Of a DNA stretch of 64,000 bases, positions 26,021 to 38,599 are shown one piece after another. The notes under the pieces are model-generated. The model had not been told where the DNA came from and did no database searches. It was given only the letters and a program-made list of their open reading frames with translations. The position numbers and the translations under genes are program-made. Within the stretch, counting starts at the first letter, position 1; the number at the start of each line of letters is the position of its first letter. This DNA comes from Bettongia penicillata ogilbyi (taxonomy: Eukaryota; Chordata; Mammalia; Diprotodontia; Potoroidae), in assembly GCA_023548195.1 (NCBI GenBank), contig JAJHZJ010000082.1, forward strand, positions 682,001 to 746,000, in the 5' to 3' direction.

Positions 26021-26134
26021 GGCAATGGGGGCTGGCCTTTACTGAGGTATGCTCGATTTGACTGGGTTGTCATGGGCTCAATGGCACACTTCACTGACTC
26101 CTCTAGGCCCTTTTCTGTTCACATCTGAAAAAGT
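25763..26134. repeat. 94-bp direct duplication flanking a GT microsatellite
   Basis: 25763-25856 and 26041-26134 align without gaps at roughly 87 percent by eye, with most differences being transitions. Both run from 'actgaggt(g/a)tgctc' to 'cttttctgttcacatct'. The interval holds a (GT)n run. Just left is a 14-bp tandem, 'ggtgatgaagactg' repeated (about 25739-25766). Confidence 0.85.
25941..26019. repeat. (GT)n microsatellite
   Basis: About 39 uninterrupted GT units, the longest perfect dinucleotide run in the window. Confidence 0.97.
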
Positions 26135-27625
26135 ATATATTAGCTGGATGGTTAATTCATTTTAAATCAAACCATTTAATAAACATAATTGATATACAAA
26201 AGCATGATCTCTTTTTGTGTTTGTACTTGAAGGTATATTCATGTGTAGCTGGATATAAACCATGTATTTATACAAATATATGTATTTTGTGTGTGTGGAC
26301 ATGTATAGAACATCTAAGATGACTGGAATGAGACATTCCCATTTTTATGTATGAGATCCCATAAATTTTAAGTTCTCAATACATTTTCATTTATGAAGTC
26401 AACAATAATGCCATATTCCTTCTCAGAACAACCAGAATCCCTAACAGGCTAAATATCATCAGACCTTTATTTCTTAAAGATAAGGAAACAGCAAGAAAAA
26501 GTTTGTGATCATCAAACATTTACTGAACCTTCCCCTACTGTACCACTGTATTAGATGCTATGGGGGATCCAAGAATATGTAAAATATAGCCAGTCTCCCT
26601 GTCTTCAAGAAGTTATAACCTAACAATTATTTTCATTGCTGATTAAAAATAATCAATAAATGGCAGAGAAGTTGAAAATAGTAGAAATCCTTTTCTGAGG
26701 CCACAACCATCCAATTAGGGTAAGGAAAAACGGAAGTTCTGCTGCTATGAAATCTGCATTTATTACACCTGGCATTTTACTTCCATCCCAGATATGGTTC
26801 CTTCCAGGAGAAGATGGTAGTGGTAGAAATTATAGACAATAATCTCTATCACCCTTTTTCTATCTCCTAAGACTTGGTCACAGACAGTTACTATACACTC
26901 AAAGTATATGATCAGACTGGAGCTCTGTGAAGACAGAGAAGCAGCAGTAAGACATTTTGTAAAAGGAGTATACTAAATGATAGATATAAATACTAATATG
27001 TTCACATGTTGTTTTCAATATCCTTTCAATAAGTTACCTGATATACTAGGCCACCTGTCACCCAAATGCAAACAGACACAAGAGCTTCCAAGAATATGCT
27101 AAGTTCATATTTTGCTAATGAAATGCCCGGTTTCTAATATCTCCTTATTTATGCAAGTCCAGACTCAAGATAAGAATGGAGGTCAAATGACTGAGTTCTC
27201 AACTCATTTTTCAACTTCCCTTCTTAAAGATGGTAATAAGGTTCCTTGAATCTTTCAGAGTGCTGCTGTCCAACTTTCAAGGAGGAAGGTAAAAGTTTAA
27301 TGGAAAAACCTAAGAATTAAACTGTGAAAGCCAAACAAGCTATAAACCAACTAATTATTCCTAAGTGATGCTGAACAACAACATGTACAAGTAAAACTCA
27401 AAGAAAATTTAAAAAAAACAACTTACTTTCATCATCAATTTCAACTTTCTGTCCTCAAAAGAAAACCTAGGAAAGTGGTAATTTGATCAAAGTTTAAACT
27501 GTTCCTATATCCTTGATAAGAATGTGAAAATAAAGAAAGACAAGAGTTGGTTAATCCAGAAAAGTTTAGACAAGCCAGTTACACAGATATAAACTCACAA
27601 TGTTTCAGAAAACAGTTTACTAATC
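26135..27625. other. Intronic; one L2 tail, otherwise unremarkable
   Basis: A reverse L2 3' end is visible at about 26510-26640 ('gtattagatgctatgggggatcc', 'gtcttcaagaagttataacct'). The rest is AT-rich with no recognised feature. Confidence 0.45.
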
Positions 27626-27627
27626 AA

Positions 27628-28670
27628 TCGGCCAACTAGCATTCATTAAATGCTTACTATATGGTAGAGACAGCTCTGGGGATGTAAAGAAAAGCAAAAA
27701 TGCTATCTCTGTCCTCAAGGAGCTCAAGGTGACAAAATGTTAATAACTATGTACATACAAGAAATATAGTCAGGCTATAGGCCCAAGGTAATCTCAGTGG
27801 GAAGACATTAGCAGCACAAGGGTACTTGGAATGGAAGAAGGTGGAGAAGTGGAGAAGGTGAAATTGAAGCTGAATTTTGAAGGACCTGGGCAAACTAAGA
27901 GGCAGAGGTAAGGAGGAAGAACATCCCAGGCATTGGGGGAGACTGTGCACCGGGGGCAAAGTCGAAGAGCCAGGAGATGGACTGATTTGGTTGACAAACT
28001 GCAAGTAGGCCCACTAGATAACAGTGTCTGACAAGGGGTAAAGCATAAGAAGTAGAGTATACTTGTAAAGTACAATACAACTATAAAGACAGGAAATTGT
28101 GAAGGATTTCAAATACCCAAGGGAATACTTTATTTGATCCTATGGGTAAATATGGAGCTATTGGAATTTACTGAGAATTTGCTTTAAGAAAATGACTTTG
28201 GCAACTGAATGGTAGCCAAACAGAGTGGGGAGAGATCTGAGACAGGGAGAGCAATGGTCCAGGTGAGGGGAGGGCCTCAACTCGAGGGTGGCTGTGTAAG
28301 TGGAGAGAAGAGGACACATGAGACATTCTGTGAAAGGTAGAAATGACAAGATGCATCAACAGAATGAAAACGTGGGGTGAGAATAAGGAATCAAAGACGA
28401 CACGGAGGTTTTGCACTTAGGTGACTTGGTGGACAGCTGCACCATCAACTATGAGAGAGTTCAGGAAAGGAAGCATTTGAGGGCATTTGGGGGAACAGTT
28501 CTGTTTCAGACATGTTGAGTTTGAGACACATATGTCATATTTAGTTAGAGATGTTTAAAAGTCAGTTGGTGATATGGGTCTGTAGCTCAGGAAAGAGACT
28601 AGGGCTGGATCTCTATATCTGGGAATCATCTGCATAAAGTTAGGTGACGTCCCTACAAGCCACTACACGA
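27628..28670 (-). repeat. L2 LINE, minus strand, long 3' part
   Basis: Reverse L2 in continuous order. Tail 'cattaaatgcttactatatgg' (27643) and 'gtcctcaaggagctcaaggtgac', then 'gaacatcccaggcattgggg' (27920), 'tggtccaggtgagg' (28255), 'cggaggttttgcact' (28402), 'gacatgttgagtttgagac' (28509) and 'gggaatcatctgcataaag' (28620). About 1 kb of the 3' part of ORF2 plus UTR, with all frames broken. Confidence 0.8.
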
Positions 28671-29591
28671 TTTCATAATATTTCCTTTGACATTTCATAC
28701 AAGGTTCAACGGCTCTTGGTTAGTAAAGAACCTGCAGCCTGGAACACATGAACGTATTCCGTAGTATTACCTTGCATTCATCTCTGAGGAGGAGCTGACA
28801 TTCAACAGCCTTATGAATATACAAACAAATAAATAAATAAACCTTATTCCAGAGGCATCTGTTCTTCACTGGAACTCCCACAAGAAGCCCAGATTGCCTT
28901 TTAGTCTCCAAAGATTTTACTGAAATTGCTCACTTGACAGCTATTCTGTTCAAGGTTGAGTTTCTCAATATTAATCCCCTTATAAATTCACTCATTACCT
29001 CAAATTCTGGAAATAGGGACAACTCATGGGAGAAAACAGTGGTAATTTGTTCTAAATACAAAAAAATTTTATTTTCCTTTGACAATTCTTCAGAGATTTA
29101 CAAAGAGGGCAAAAAAGGTTATTCTTCCTATATGTAGTAAAGCTCTAGACAGATCAGGTATCTTCAGCACCTAATCTAATGAAACTTTACTAGGGCTTTA
29201 GGGTAGAGAAATTACTTTGGGATTTAAAAGAATCTTTCCCATTAATCTGGAAAGCAATGAAAGATTTTATCCTTATTAACATTTTCTCTACTGTTTGGCC
29301 TTTTGTTGGGGTTCATCCTGATGTTGGCAGCCCCCTTTTGCTGATTTAACGAAGGGGCCGAGAAGTACTGTAGTCCAAAAGAGAAAGCATTCTCTCACGG
29401 GCTGGGAAGGCAATCTGGAATCACAACAGTAGCTACTTGTTAATTTTCTGTTGGAAACACAGTGATGTCAATAGTACTGCACCCTGCCAGCTACCATGGG
29501 GTAAAGTACATTCAGAAACCAAAACAAACTTCCTACGTGCTGGCAAGTCGGGCTTAAGACACCATGATAAACTGCTTCAAGATATCACCTC

Positions 29592-29634
<43 letters not shown>

Positions 29635-31880
29635 CATAATAAACACAATTTTAATCTTTTGTGATGACCTCCACCGTTGACTTTCTCATATCTCAGGTGA
29701 ATTTTTTCGGGAAAAGAGAGAGAATATGGTTAAGATCTCTAATAAAATGGTGCTTCAGTAAAAAATGACACAATCAAGGAATGTGTGGTAAAACAATTGT
29801 TCGTTTAAAAGCATCAAACCAAAATAGCATAAATCCTCAAAGTCAGCTTCATCAGTGAGATGTGAGTGGTCTAATTACTTAAGAGATTCATTAACTCTTT
29901 CAGGAAAATACAATGTTTAAACAGAGTTTCTTGGTCTGGGGGAAAAATACACACACACACCCCTCCAGAAACTGAACTTTCACAATTACACTGAATACAG
30001 GTTACTGTGAACGGCAACTATACTTATCATTGGCAGAAGGCAAAAGCTTAATGCTACTGGACTTTTTTTTTAAACCAGTTCTTTTTTAGCACAACTACTA
30101 CAAAATTCAAATGCTTTTCATGTATTCTTCCAGATGGTGGTATTAGGACCTACAAAATTTGAACAGTATAAAAGTAATGAAGAGTTGTCATCTAACATTC
30201 AAACCCACTTCTGTTCATTGTGCACTATGAGAAAATCTAATTCACAAAATTTCAACTCCGCCACAATGTTGATCCTGACAGAAAAGTTAAAGTATTAAGT
30301 CATACTTCTAAATCACACAACTCCAAGATTTACTTTGAGTTATCTAGATCACTTTTTCTTGGTGACCTGGCAACAATGCTCAATTGAACAGTTCCTGTTT
30401 GAGAGTTATCTTTTTTAACCCACCTGAAAATGAAAAGCTTTTTAACAGATTAGCAGTCATACCACTAATGACCACATAAGGCAATCTTGCAACTAATAAA
30501 AAGCTGGACTAAAATTTATGGCCAGGTTCCACCACTGTAATTGGTATCTTTTATTTAATTTTTCTAAATCTAATTTTAAAATCTCGTCCTCTGGATAGGT
30601 ACAGCAAGAATTTAAATGAGATCTCAACATTATTATTTACATTTTAAGATCCCCAAAAACGTAGCCTCAAGGTATAAAGCCAAAAAGAGATCCAGAACGA
30701 AAAGACTCAATGGATATTTTATCTCTTGATCCTGCCAACAGCTCAAAACCGTAGATCTGCAAATTCTGCAGTTTCACGCTCCAGGGAGTGCCCAACTCTT
30801 CACCAAATGCAGGAAAGAGGAAAAATTCTCTCTCTATTCACCAGAGAAAATAACCTGGGAAGATGATGGCCTCCTTTTCCCCAATACAGCCCAAACACAA
30901 ATAGACGGAGATTGATGCTGTTTCCATAGAAAGTGGCAGAACTGGAGAGGGGGGAAGTTTGCCCAACTTGGCTAAATTTCCTTTCGTATATTAAGCGCCG
31001 AAAGTCCTAAAACATCCTTCAGGACCACCAGCCTCTTTCATCTCACAGAACAAAGTGGTGCTTTGAAAACATGAAAAAAAAAATGAAGCCCAATGGTAAT
31101 TCAGTATTTTCTTTCCAAGAGCCCCAACATTTACACAACAAAGCAAGCCATTCTGCCCATGTCTCCACCTTTATCTGGGCACAAAATTTCCACTGGCTTT
31201 CAAGGGAGTACCAGGAGCCCAGTATTACCAGCTCTTTAGGAAATGCCTTCTCCATTACCAAAATAACAGTCCTGCTATGCTGCTCAACTTTATCTAAATG
31301 TTTTAAGTGTTTACAAATATTTTAACTGTAAAGATGAAATTCTCTATGGAAGGATCTTTATTTAGTAAATACTGGAATTTTTACGGCTATGTAAACTACA
31401 AGCTGTTCAGAGGAGAGATCATTATGGAATAAATGAACGAAGAAAGGAGGCCGTAAGAAGTTTAAAATGATCAAAACAGGAAATGCTAGAGGCATAGGTG
31501 AGGCCCTTGATCAATGAATGTGCCTAAGATTTAGTTTCTGTCAGTGGCACTAAACGGATGATTTACAGGCTAGTATGATAGCTTGAATTTGTACAAAATA
31601 TCTGAATATAGGAACACTGGCTCATGGTCCTTTTGAACCCAGCTGTGTCTTGCTAAGCCTACCTTCGTGGTTTCCTTAATGAGCTTCAGCTGCGGACAGC
31701 TCCCAGCAACAGGGAGCACTTCCTATATGGGAAAGAGTTGTACCTGAGCAGGTCTGGCAGGTCACTTTCATCTGACACAATACCGTAAGGGTTGGAAGAT
31801 AGAAAAAGTAGAGGAATGGTTCATGTACAAATATTTCTTTTGCCTTAAATGATTACCTACCATTTATCTGAACACCAGCA
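28671..31880. other. Intronic non-repetitive stretch with one microsatellite
   Basis: About 3.2 kb in which no mobile element was recognised apart from the GT run at 29595-29630 and a short AAAT run at 28826-28841. Two 70-85 codon frames at 31043-31325 overlap on opposite strands and lack domains. The 30400-31250 part is of even composition and could contain conserved intronic elements. Confidence 0.4.
29595..29630. repeat. (GT)n microsatellite
   Basis: 18 perfect GT units. Confidence 0.95.
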
Positions 31881-31884
31881 TAGC

Positions 31885-32155
31885 AGATCTGTCTATTTTT
31901 GTTCTTTCCCAGCAGCCAGAACTAGAAGCAACAGGTAGCTCAGATTTGATGTAAGTAAAACTTCCTAACAATTGGAACTGTCAGAAAGTGGAATCGGCCG
32001 CCTCAAGGGTGGGTGGGTGCTCCTGCTTTGGAGGTCTTTCAGCAGAAGATGGACCATCACTCCATAGGTGTTATATAGTAGGGACTGCTTTCGGGTATGA
32101 ATTAGATGACCTCATAGACCCTTTCAACTCTCAAAATCTGTGATTCTGTGATAAT
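31885..32155 (+). repeat. L3/CR1 LINE 3' end
   Basis: Typical CR1/L3 tail. 'aaaacttcctaacaattgg' is followed by 'aaagtggaatcggccgcctc', 'ggaggtctttcagcagaagatgg', 'gaattagatgacctcatagacc', and the terminal short repeat 'tctgtgattctgtgat'. The direct repeat at the 3' end is diagnostic of this clade. Confidence 0.85.
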
Positions 32156-32219
32156 GGGAAAATGTAAAATAGAGCTTGGATTAGTCCTAAGAAGAGAAGC
32201 ATGCTCATCTGTGAATAGA

Positions 32220-32485
32220 TGCCCTGTAACCAAGTCTTTCCTGATTAGTCCCAACCCATACTGATCATCTCCCCTGAATTTCTATTGTATCTTAGCCTAC
32301 ACCACACAATTTAGCACTTAATGATATACTGCCTTGTCCTATTCTCTAAATTGTTTCACATACACGTGTTTTTTTTCTCCTAATGGATTGCCTCAAGGAG
32401 AGGAACCATGACTTCTACTTCTGTTCTCCATAATGCTTTTAGCACACAGCAGGCCCTTAATCTGTGTTTACTGATTGATAATCAT
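32220..32485 (+). repeat. L2 3'-end fragment
   Basis: 'gtctttcctgattagtccc', 'attgcctcaaggagaggaaccatgact' and 'tttagcacacagcaggccctta' in L2 3' UTR order, ending with 'tttactgattgat'. Confidence 0.75.
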
Positions 32486-33564
32486 TTTTAGAAGTCCTTT
32501 GCAAGAGACCAGAAATGAGTTCCTACAAAAAAACTCTGCCACTTCCGCCAAAGATCTCAAATGGGAAAACATTATCTCATGGTTGTCAATAGCTCTGAAT
32601 TGTTAGAAGACCCCAAAAAAACACTAACATGGACATCTGGTTGTTGTCTATTACTTGGAGAAGGGTAGGTTGAATTGAAAGAGGTCAATGAAATAAAAAA
32701 AATTATTTCTACCTTCAAAAGTCTCTCCCTTACCTCCCCCTACAAAGAGGAAAATTAAAGGCTAAGTGATAATTTGGTGGAAAGAGTAATATTAAAAGAT
32801 GATTATTTTCTAACTAGCGCTTTGAGAAAGGGTGCAGACATCCAGTACACAGAACTAAGGTCAGCACCTCTGACTGAGAAACCAAGAGGGAGGATGGGGC
32901 CACTTGGCAAGCTCTGTCTACCAAGTTCCCAAATTGTCCCCTAATTTGAGCTGCACTTTTCCCACTTTCAAATGACAATATCCGTGTGATAGCAGCTTGT
33001 AACCTCATTCCTCCAGAAGCACTGCTTTGTCACAGCACTATTACCAACAAACATGATTTCAAATGTGAACCATTTTACCAGACCATTTTATTAAATAAAA
33101 ATATTTTTATATTAATTACTGCTACATGTGATTTTGAAGTGAGAGGCATCTTACTGGAGCTATTTCTAATTCCTCCTTTTAAAAAACCTTACCTTTATAG
33201 AATTTCTGCGTAATATCCATTAACTTTGTCACTGAATTTATCTACATAAGTAATCTTAATTCTCCAGAAAAAGAAAATTTCAGTGAAATCTCAGGTACAA
33301 TGAAAAATTACCAACCAATATCTTTTCTTTCAAGCATAGCAGATAAGAATGCACAATACTTAATTATTTCAAAAGTATCTAATAATATTCAACAGAGCAA
33401 GAGCAAGCTAGCTTAAACACTTCACATTCCAAATTCACTAAAATAGTTACAGATCATTTCACATTTCACAACCTCTCGTTATCTTTTAAAAAGCCATTTT
33501 ACATCTTAAAAGCGTTTCAAACACAACTGTTTTTATAAATAAGAAACAGAAATTCTATTCTGAC

Positions 33565-33625
<61 letters not shown>

Positions 33626-34565
33626 ACACAACATTAAGAGCGTGGTAGTATACTTTTAATAGCAAATTCTTAAGCCAGAAACTTTTATGAAAATTCATTA
33701 ATGTACTCCTCTTAACACCATGTTTTCCTAAAATTCCCCATCCTAAGCTAAAAGACTTTAAAAGTTTCCAAAGAACAGTCTTAAATCTTCCCAAAGCTCC
33801 TCCCAGCTGAATTAAGCTAACCATGGAAACTTCCACAAGGACATCTAACTTGCTTAGTTTATTCCATAGGATTAATTGTTCTCAAATTATATGTCTGTTC
33901 CAATAAGCCACACTCAAAGATATGAAGTATGACTGTGAATACAACTACATATGAGAAAAGCATGGAAATGCCTAAACCCTCAACAAGAGAGACTTGACAT
34001 TAGATAATATGCAACTTCTAGGACTCTTCCAGGCACACACATACAAAGTGTACCAATGGTGTTAAGAGAAAGAATATTTTATATATTCTAAACATTATGA
34101 AAAATATTTTCTACAAAAAAATCGGTCACAGAATTTATGCTATTTAAAAGTCAGATTCTCAACGACACAATTCTGGGTTTGCTTAACCAACTCAAATAGA
34201 GAAACTGAAAGCACCAAGCTGAGAGGCCCTTTCCCATGCCACCATACACCAGAAGAGGTTATATCAGGAAGCAAGCACAATCACCACATATTTCCTAAGT
34301 GGGTCACATTACCTAGAATATTCTATTGGGACAAACTGTGCTCTCTGAAGTAAGAGTGGAGATCAAAAGAACAGAACTCTTTTCCTTGGAAGGGGAAGAT
34401 ATTTGCAGGGAAACATTACTTCAGTGTGTGCCTCCTTGAAATATTTTCTATGCTGAAGAGGCAAACTTCACAGAAAACAAAATCACTGCTATTTGTTTGG
34501 CTTGGCATTCAGTCATCTTCACTTAAGAAAAGTGGCACATAGCCTATCTTGAAAACATTATTCCA
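32486..34565. other. Intronic, AT-rich, one microsatellite
   Basis: No mobile element was recognised. Includes the TG run at 33573-33623. The 33840-34560 part is unique-looking. Confidence 0.4.
33573..33623. repeat. (TG)n microsatellite
   Basis: About 25 TG units preceded by TATATA. Confidence 0.95.
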
Positions 34566-34569
34566 TTAG

Positions 34570-35035
34570 GTCGACAAACATCTATCAAGCAATGCTGCAC
34601 TTAAGGCACTGTCACAGACAGAAGTAGGGGTTTACAAAGTTGCACAAGATTGTCTCGGCCCTTAATGAGCATATGATTTATGAAATAGAAATACACAAAG
34701 GTTACAATACAAAATACTACTTTTAAGTGCCGCAAAAGTGGTTTAAAAACCTCCAAAGATAAAAGTTCAAAGGCATGATGAGAGATCACTTCAGTCTTAG
34801 GGATTCATGGAGAAGGCAGCATTTGAGTTGGGTATCTAAGGATGGACTGGGTGGGGGAAGAAGAAAAGGAGTGAGAGAGACATTTCAAACAGAATGAGCA
34901 ACATAAACAAAAGTCACAAAGAAGGAAAATGCAGAAATGTACAAGGAATAGAAGGTAGTCCAGTTTGGCTGGAGCATAAAGCCCACACGGAAGAGCAGTT
35001 AAGATAGAATGTCGTCTCCACATTCTGGCTGCAGT
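34570..35035 (-). repeat. L2 LINE 3' part, minus strand
   Basis: 'catctatcaagcaatgctgcacttaaggcactg', 'cttaatgagcatatg', and purine-rich sequence with 'ggaataga...gtccagtttggctggagcataaag' match the reverse L2 3' region. Confidence 0.65.
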
Positions 35036-35079
35036 TACCTACTGCCTCCCTTCCCCTCCCATTCCTACTCTCTATTATT

Positions 35080-35290
35080 TTCTCTTTCTTTTTTCCCCAA
35101 ATTCCTTTTTAAAAAATTTAATATATTTACTTGTTTTCAGTTTTCAACAATCATTTCCGTAAGTTTTAAATTTTTTCTCCCTCCCTGAGATGGCATTCAA
35201 TCTTCTATGCGTTCTACATAGACATTCTTATTAAACATATTTTCACTTCAGCCATGTTGCATAGAATGAAAATGAATGGGAGAAATCATG
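35080..35290 (-). mobile_element. L1/HAL1-type 3' fragment
   Basis: The reverse 3' end of marsupial L1/HAL1: 'ttgttttcagttttcaacaatcatttccgtaag', 'tccctgagatggcattcaatc', 'attaaacatattttcac'. It separates a minus L2 piece from a plus L2 piece. Confidence 0.7.
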
Positions 35291-35299
35291 CTCTTTCTC

Positions 35300-35962
35300 T
35301 GGCTCACAGTCATCCTTTTTGCTCCAGCCCTTGTCCTTATACTTGAGAATCTCAATAGAAATGCTTGTGTGCCTTCAACCATCCTGGCCTCCCAGCTTGT
35401 CACCTTCCTTAGATTCCATGACCTATGCCATCTCTCTGCACACAAGGCATGGTCTTACCCTTTATCTCACCATCATCCCTAAGTGTTTAACTGTCATATT
35501 CAAGAAGTTAAATTCTTCTGACTGTAACTTATCATTCAATCTTTTCCTGTGCCTCATTCTTCTTATACCTTTCAGGTCAACATCCCTACTCGAGTTTTAT
35601 TTTCTTCCTTTCTCAATCCTGACTCTACAGTAGTGAGTTTAATTATAATATCTTCTATTCTCAAATCCCTTTTTCCCTGTCCTACTACTACTTACACTTC
35701 ACTAAATCTTAACTTTGGATCACTTCCACCATCTACTTTCTTTATTCTGACTCACTTACTGTTTACAAAGAATCCTTCACTTGACTCTACAACTACCCTT
35801 CAAGCTCTTATCTTATAGCTCTCTTTTTCACAGCAAATTCTTAGAAAAGGATGCCTATACTTACTGCTCAACTTCTTCTCCTTTAACTTTTTAATCCCTT
35901 GCAATCTAGCTTCTGATCTCATCACTCAACCAAAACTTCCCTTTCCAAGGCTAACAATGATC
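35300..35962 (+). repeat. L2 LINE, RT-region fragment, plus strand
   Basis: 'ttccctttccaaggctaacaatgatctc' at 35938-35967 corresponds to the L2 stretch before its 'gacctctctgcag...actgacagc' segment. Preceding Pro/Ser-rich frames, such as 35319-35633, are decayed L2 ORF. The copy continues after a nested insertion at 36190. Confidence 0.7.
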
Positions 35963-35964
35963 TC

Positions 35965-36190
35965 TTAAACAAATATTTATTAAATGCTTACTAGATATGC
36001 CAAGCACTGTGATAAACACTTGGATACAAGGACAAGCAAAAACAAAGACAGTGTCTTCCTTCAAGAACTTTAAATCCTAATGGGGGGAAACAATACATAA
36101 AACGGATCTAAAGAGGAGGGATCTAAAAAGAGGGTGGGGTGGGGAGAGAAGTGGTACCCAGCATGGAGGAATGATTTTGAAGTCCAGAAA
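35965..36190 (-). repeat. L2 3' end nested in opposite orientation
   Basis: Reverse L2 tail ('aaatatttattaaatgcttac', 'gccaagcactgtgataaacac', 'cttcaagaactttaaatcctaatgggggg') interrupts the plus-strand L2. Sense L2 sequence resumes at about 36240. Confidence 0.7.
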
Positions 36191-36234
36191 GTCAGGAACA
36201 AACAGGATGGCGGAAAGTCGATTGAGACCCACCA

Positions 36235-37200
36235 ATGGAAAAAGAGGAGGGCTCTTCTCAGAACCCATCCTTCTTGACATCTCTGCAGCAACTGACAGCA
36301 TAGACCACCTCATCTTCCTGAGTATGCTTTTATTTCCTGGATTTTCAGGACACTGTTCTCTTGTGGCTCTTCTCTTACCTATCTGCCTGCTCCTTCTCAA
36401 ACTCCCTTGCTAGATCATCAACGATGACCCATCTCCCACATATGAGTATACTCTAGTATTGTGTCCTGGGACCCTGCTCTTTTGTTTACCTCAGCTCCCA
36501 TGGCTTCAGCTGCCATTTTTATGCAGATAACTCCCAAATATACATATTCAAACCTTATCTTCTAAGATCCAGTTCTTCATCACCAAACAGCCTATCGAAC
36601 ATTTCTAACTGGATGCCCCATAGACATCTTTAACTCATCATGTTGAAAAGAGAGTTTGTTTTTTCCCCAAACACTGCCCCCAACTTCTCTTTTTCTGGGG
36701 AGGATACCACCACCTAGAAGTCACAGCTTTAGGTTCATCCTGAACTCTTCCCTCTTCGTTACTTTCCCCTGCCCATATCCAATCAGTTACTGAGTATTAT
36801 TAATTATACATACACAACATATCACAAATTTGTTTCCTTCTCTCCATTCACATGCCCATCATCCCAGTTCAAAAGCCCTGATCATATCTTGCTTGGACTA
36901 CTGCAACAGCCTCTTAATTGTTTATTGTACCTCTAGTCTCCCTCCTTTCTAATACAACATTCATATAAATATCAAATTGATATTACTAAGGTAGAGGACT
37001 AACAAGAGCCCTCATTGCTAATCTTTCCCCTTGAAAATTACTTTGTAAATATAAATTTCCTCTGTTGTCACTTATCTATGTTTATGTGATTCATCTCAAC
37101 AGAATATAAGTTCCTTTAGGTCAAGGACTGTTTTATTTGTCTCTGTATCCCCAGCACCTAGGACGGTGTCTGGCACAGAGCACATGCTTAATAATTGCTT
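36235..37200 (+). repeat. L2 LINE, continuation and 3' end
   Basis: It resumes with 'cttgacatctctgcagcaactgacagc' (36272), then 'ggactactgcaacagcctctta' (36895) and the 3' UTR 'gtcaaggactgttttatttgtctctgtatccccagcaccta' (37120-37165). The ORF is broken throughout. Confidence 0.8.
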
Positions 37201-37204
37201 ATAG

Positions 37205-37680
37205 AACAAATGTCAAATTAAGAAGTTTAGACGACTTTGTTGAATGTAGGTGATGGAAATCCACTGAATATTTGTGAGCAAGTAAGTGAAATAATCATAT
37301 AGATGCTATAGGAAGATTAATATTCTAGTTGTATGTATGGGATAGACTGGATGAGGGGAGAAACTAGCAATAAAAATAGTGAAAATAGCTATGAAGCCGG
37401 GTTGAGAGTCCAGAAATGAACAAAAAAGAACAAACTGTGATATTGTCTTTAAAAATGGAAAGGGAAGATGAATGTGATAACTACTGGAAATAAGAATCGA
37501 TAGGAGCAGGTGACAAACTGGAAGTAGAAAAAGTAAGAAAGGATGAGAAATCAAAGTCAACTCTAAGATTTTGAGCTGGGGGCTAATAAGAGTAATACCA
37601 TTATTAATAGAAATAGGAAAATCAGGAAGAACAGGTGGTTTTGTAGGAAACAAAACGAGGTCAGTTTTTAGTAACCCCTA
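37205..37680 (-). repeat. L2 LINE fragment, minus strand
   Basis: Reverse L2 ORF-region sequence: 'gtgataactactggaaataagaatcgatagg', 'caaagtcaactctaagattttgagc', 'gtcagtttt' at the end. Diverged. Confidence 0.55.
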
Positions 37681-38595
37681 ATACACTACTCAGCAACCCT
37701 TTGACCACTAGCCACCATGATCTGAGGTTTGCAGCAGAACTCAACTATGTCTCCATCCTTACACCACAGAATACCAAAATGCTCAGGCTGGGACTGCAAC
37801 AAACAGCTCTCTACTGTAACAGTATTCAGCTAGAAAACTGAGGAACAGAAGACATTGGAGCAGCATCAGAGGGAAAGGGGACTGGCATCTAATCAGGGCT
37901 GTCTTCACCCTTCTGAAGTCACTTTGGAGCAGAGACCAAGGCTGGTGAAACATCAGTTCCCCAGTACTGGATGAGGCTGAGACAACTCTGAATTCCAGGA
38001 CCTGGGGTAACCACCATCAAAGAGAAAAGGAGTCAGAAAGTGAGCAATAGAGGAGTGTAAGGAGGAAATGACTGAAATTACCAAAGACACCAGGAAGAAA
38101 AAAATTTAGTTGAATAATTCAAGCATAAGCAGATAAACCAATAAGGAGGATATTAGTAACATGAGAAAATATGGTCTCCAGATCTAAATGAGCTAATCCA
38201 GAGTTAAGTGATTCCAGACATGGATGAACATACATTCTTTCAAATTTATTAAAATGAAAATAAATCAACCCCAATGAGACAAAAGACCCTAAGGATTTCC
38301 AAGAGAGAGAAAGGAACCACAGCAAAATGTTTCTAAATGATTTAAAAGAGGAATAGGAATTGTAAAAGCAGACTTCATGGAGCCCCACAGTAAAGAATAG
38401 GAAAACTTCAATCCATCACAGTAAACCTCACCAAAGAGACCAAAGAGAACAACTGACTAGGAATTCAAATATATAGCACTGGATAATCTCAAAGAAGAGA
38501 AGCAAAAGGCAATAATATTAAAAGGAAATACAGGCCTATATAATTTAGGATAAGGGATAGAACTATAAGATTTGGAAATTTTATCCACATACAAC
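37681..38595. other. Intronic segment of unknown origin between L2 pieces
   Basis: About 0.9 kb without a family I recognise. It could be a decayed LTR or DNA element inserted in the surrounding minus-strand L2. No reading frame longer than 89 codons. Confidence 0.35.
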
Positions 38596-38599
38596 TGTT

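Noticed and set aside
25879..26128. Thr/His and Cys/Val repeat frames
   Set aside because: Translations of the GT microsatellite.
30195..30225. Possible missing MXI1 microexon (CATTGTGCACT on the plus strand)
   Set aside because: It lacks the required CG|gt donor and does not encode the expected basic-region residues.
37306..37653. 115-codon hydrophobic minus frame as a membrane protein
   Set aside because: It is antisense to repeat-derived purine-rich L2 sequence; the pyrimidine-rich strand gives Leu/Ser/Phe/Pro-rich frames by composition.
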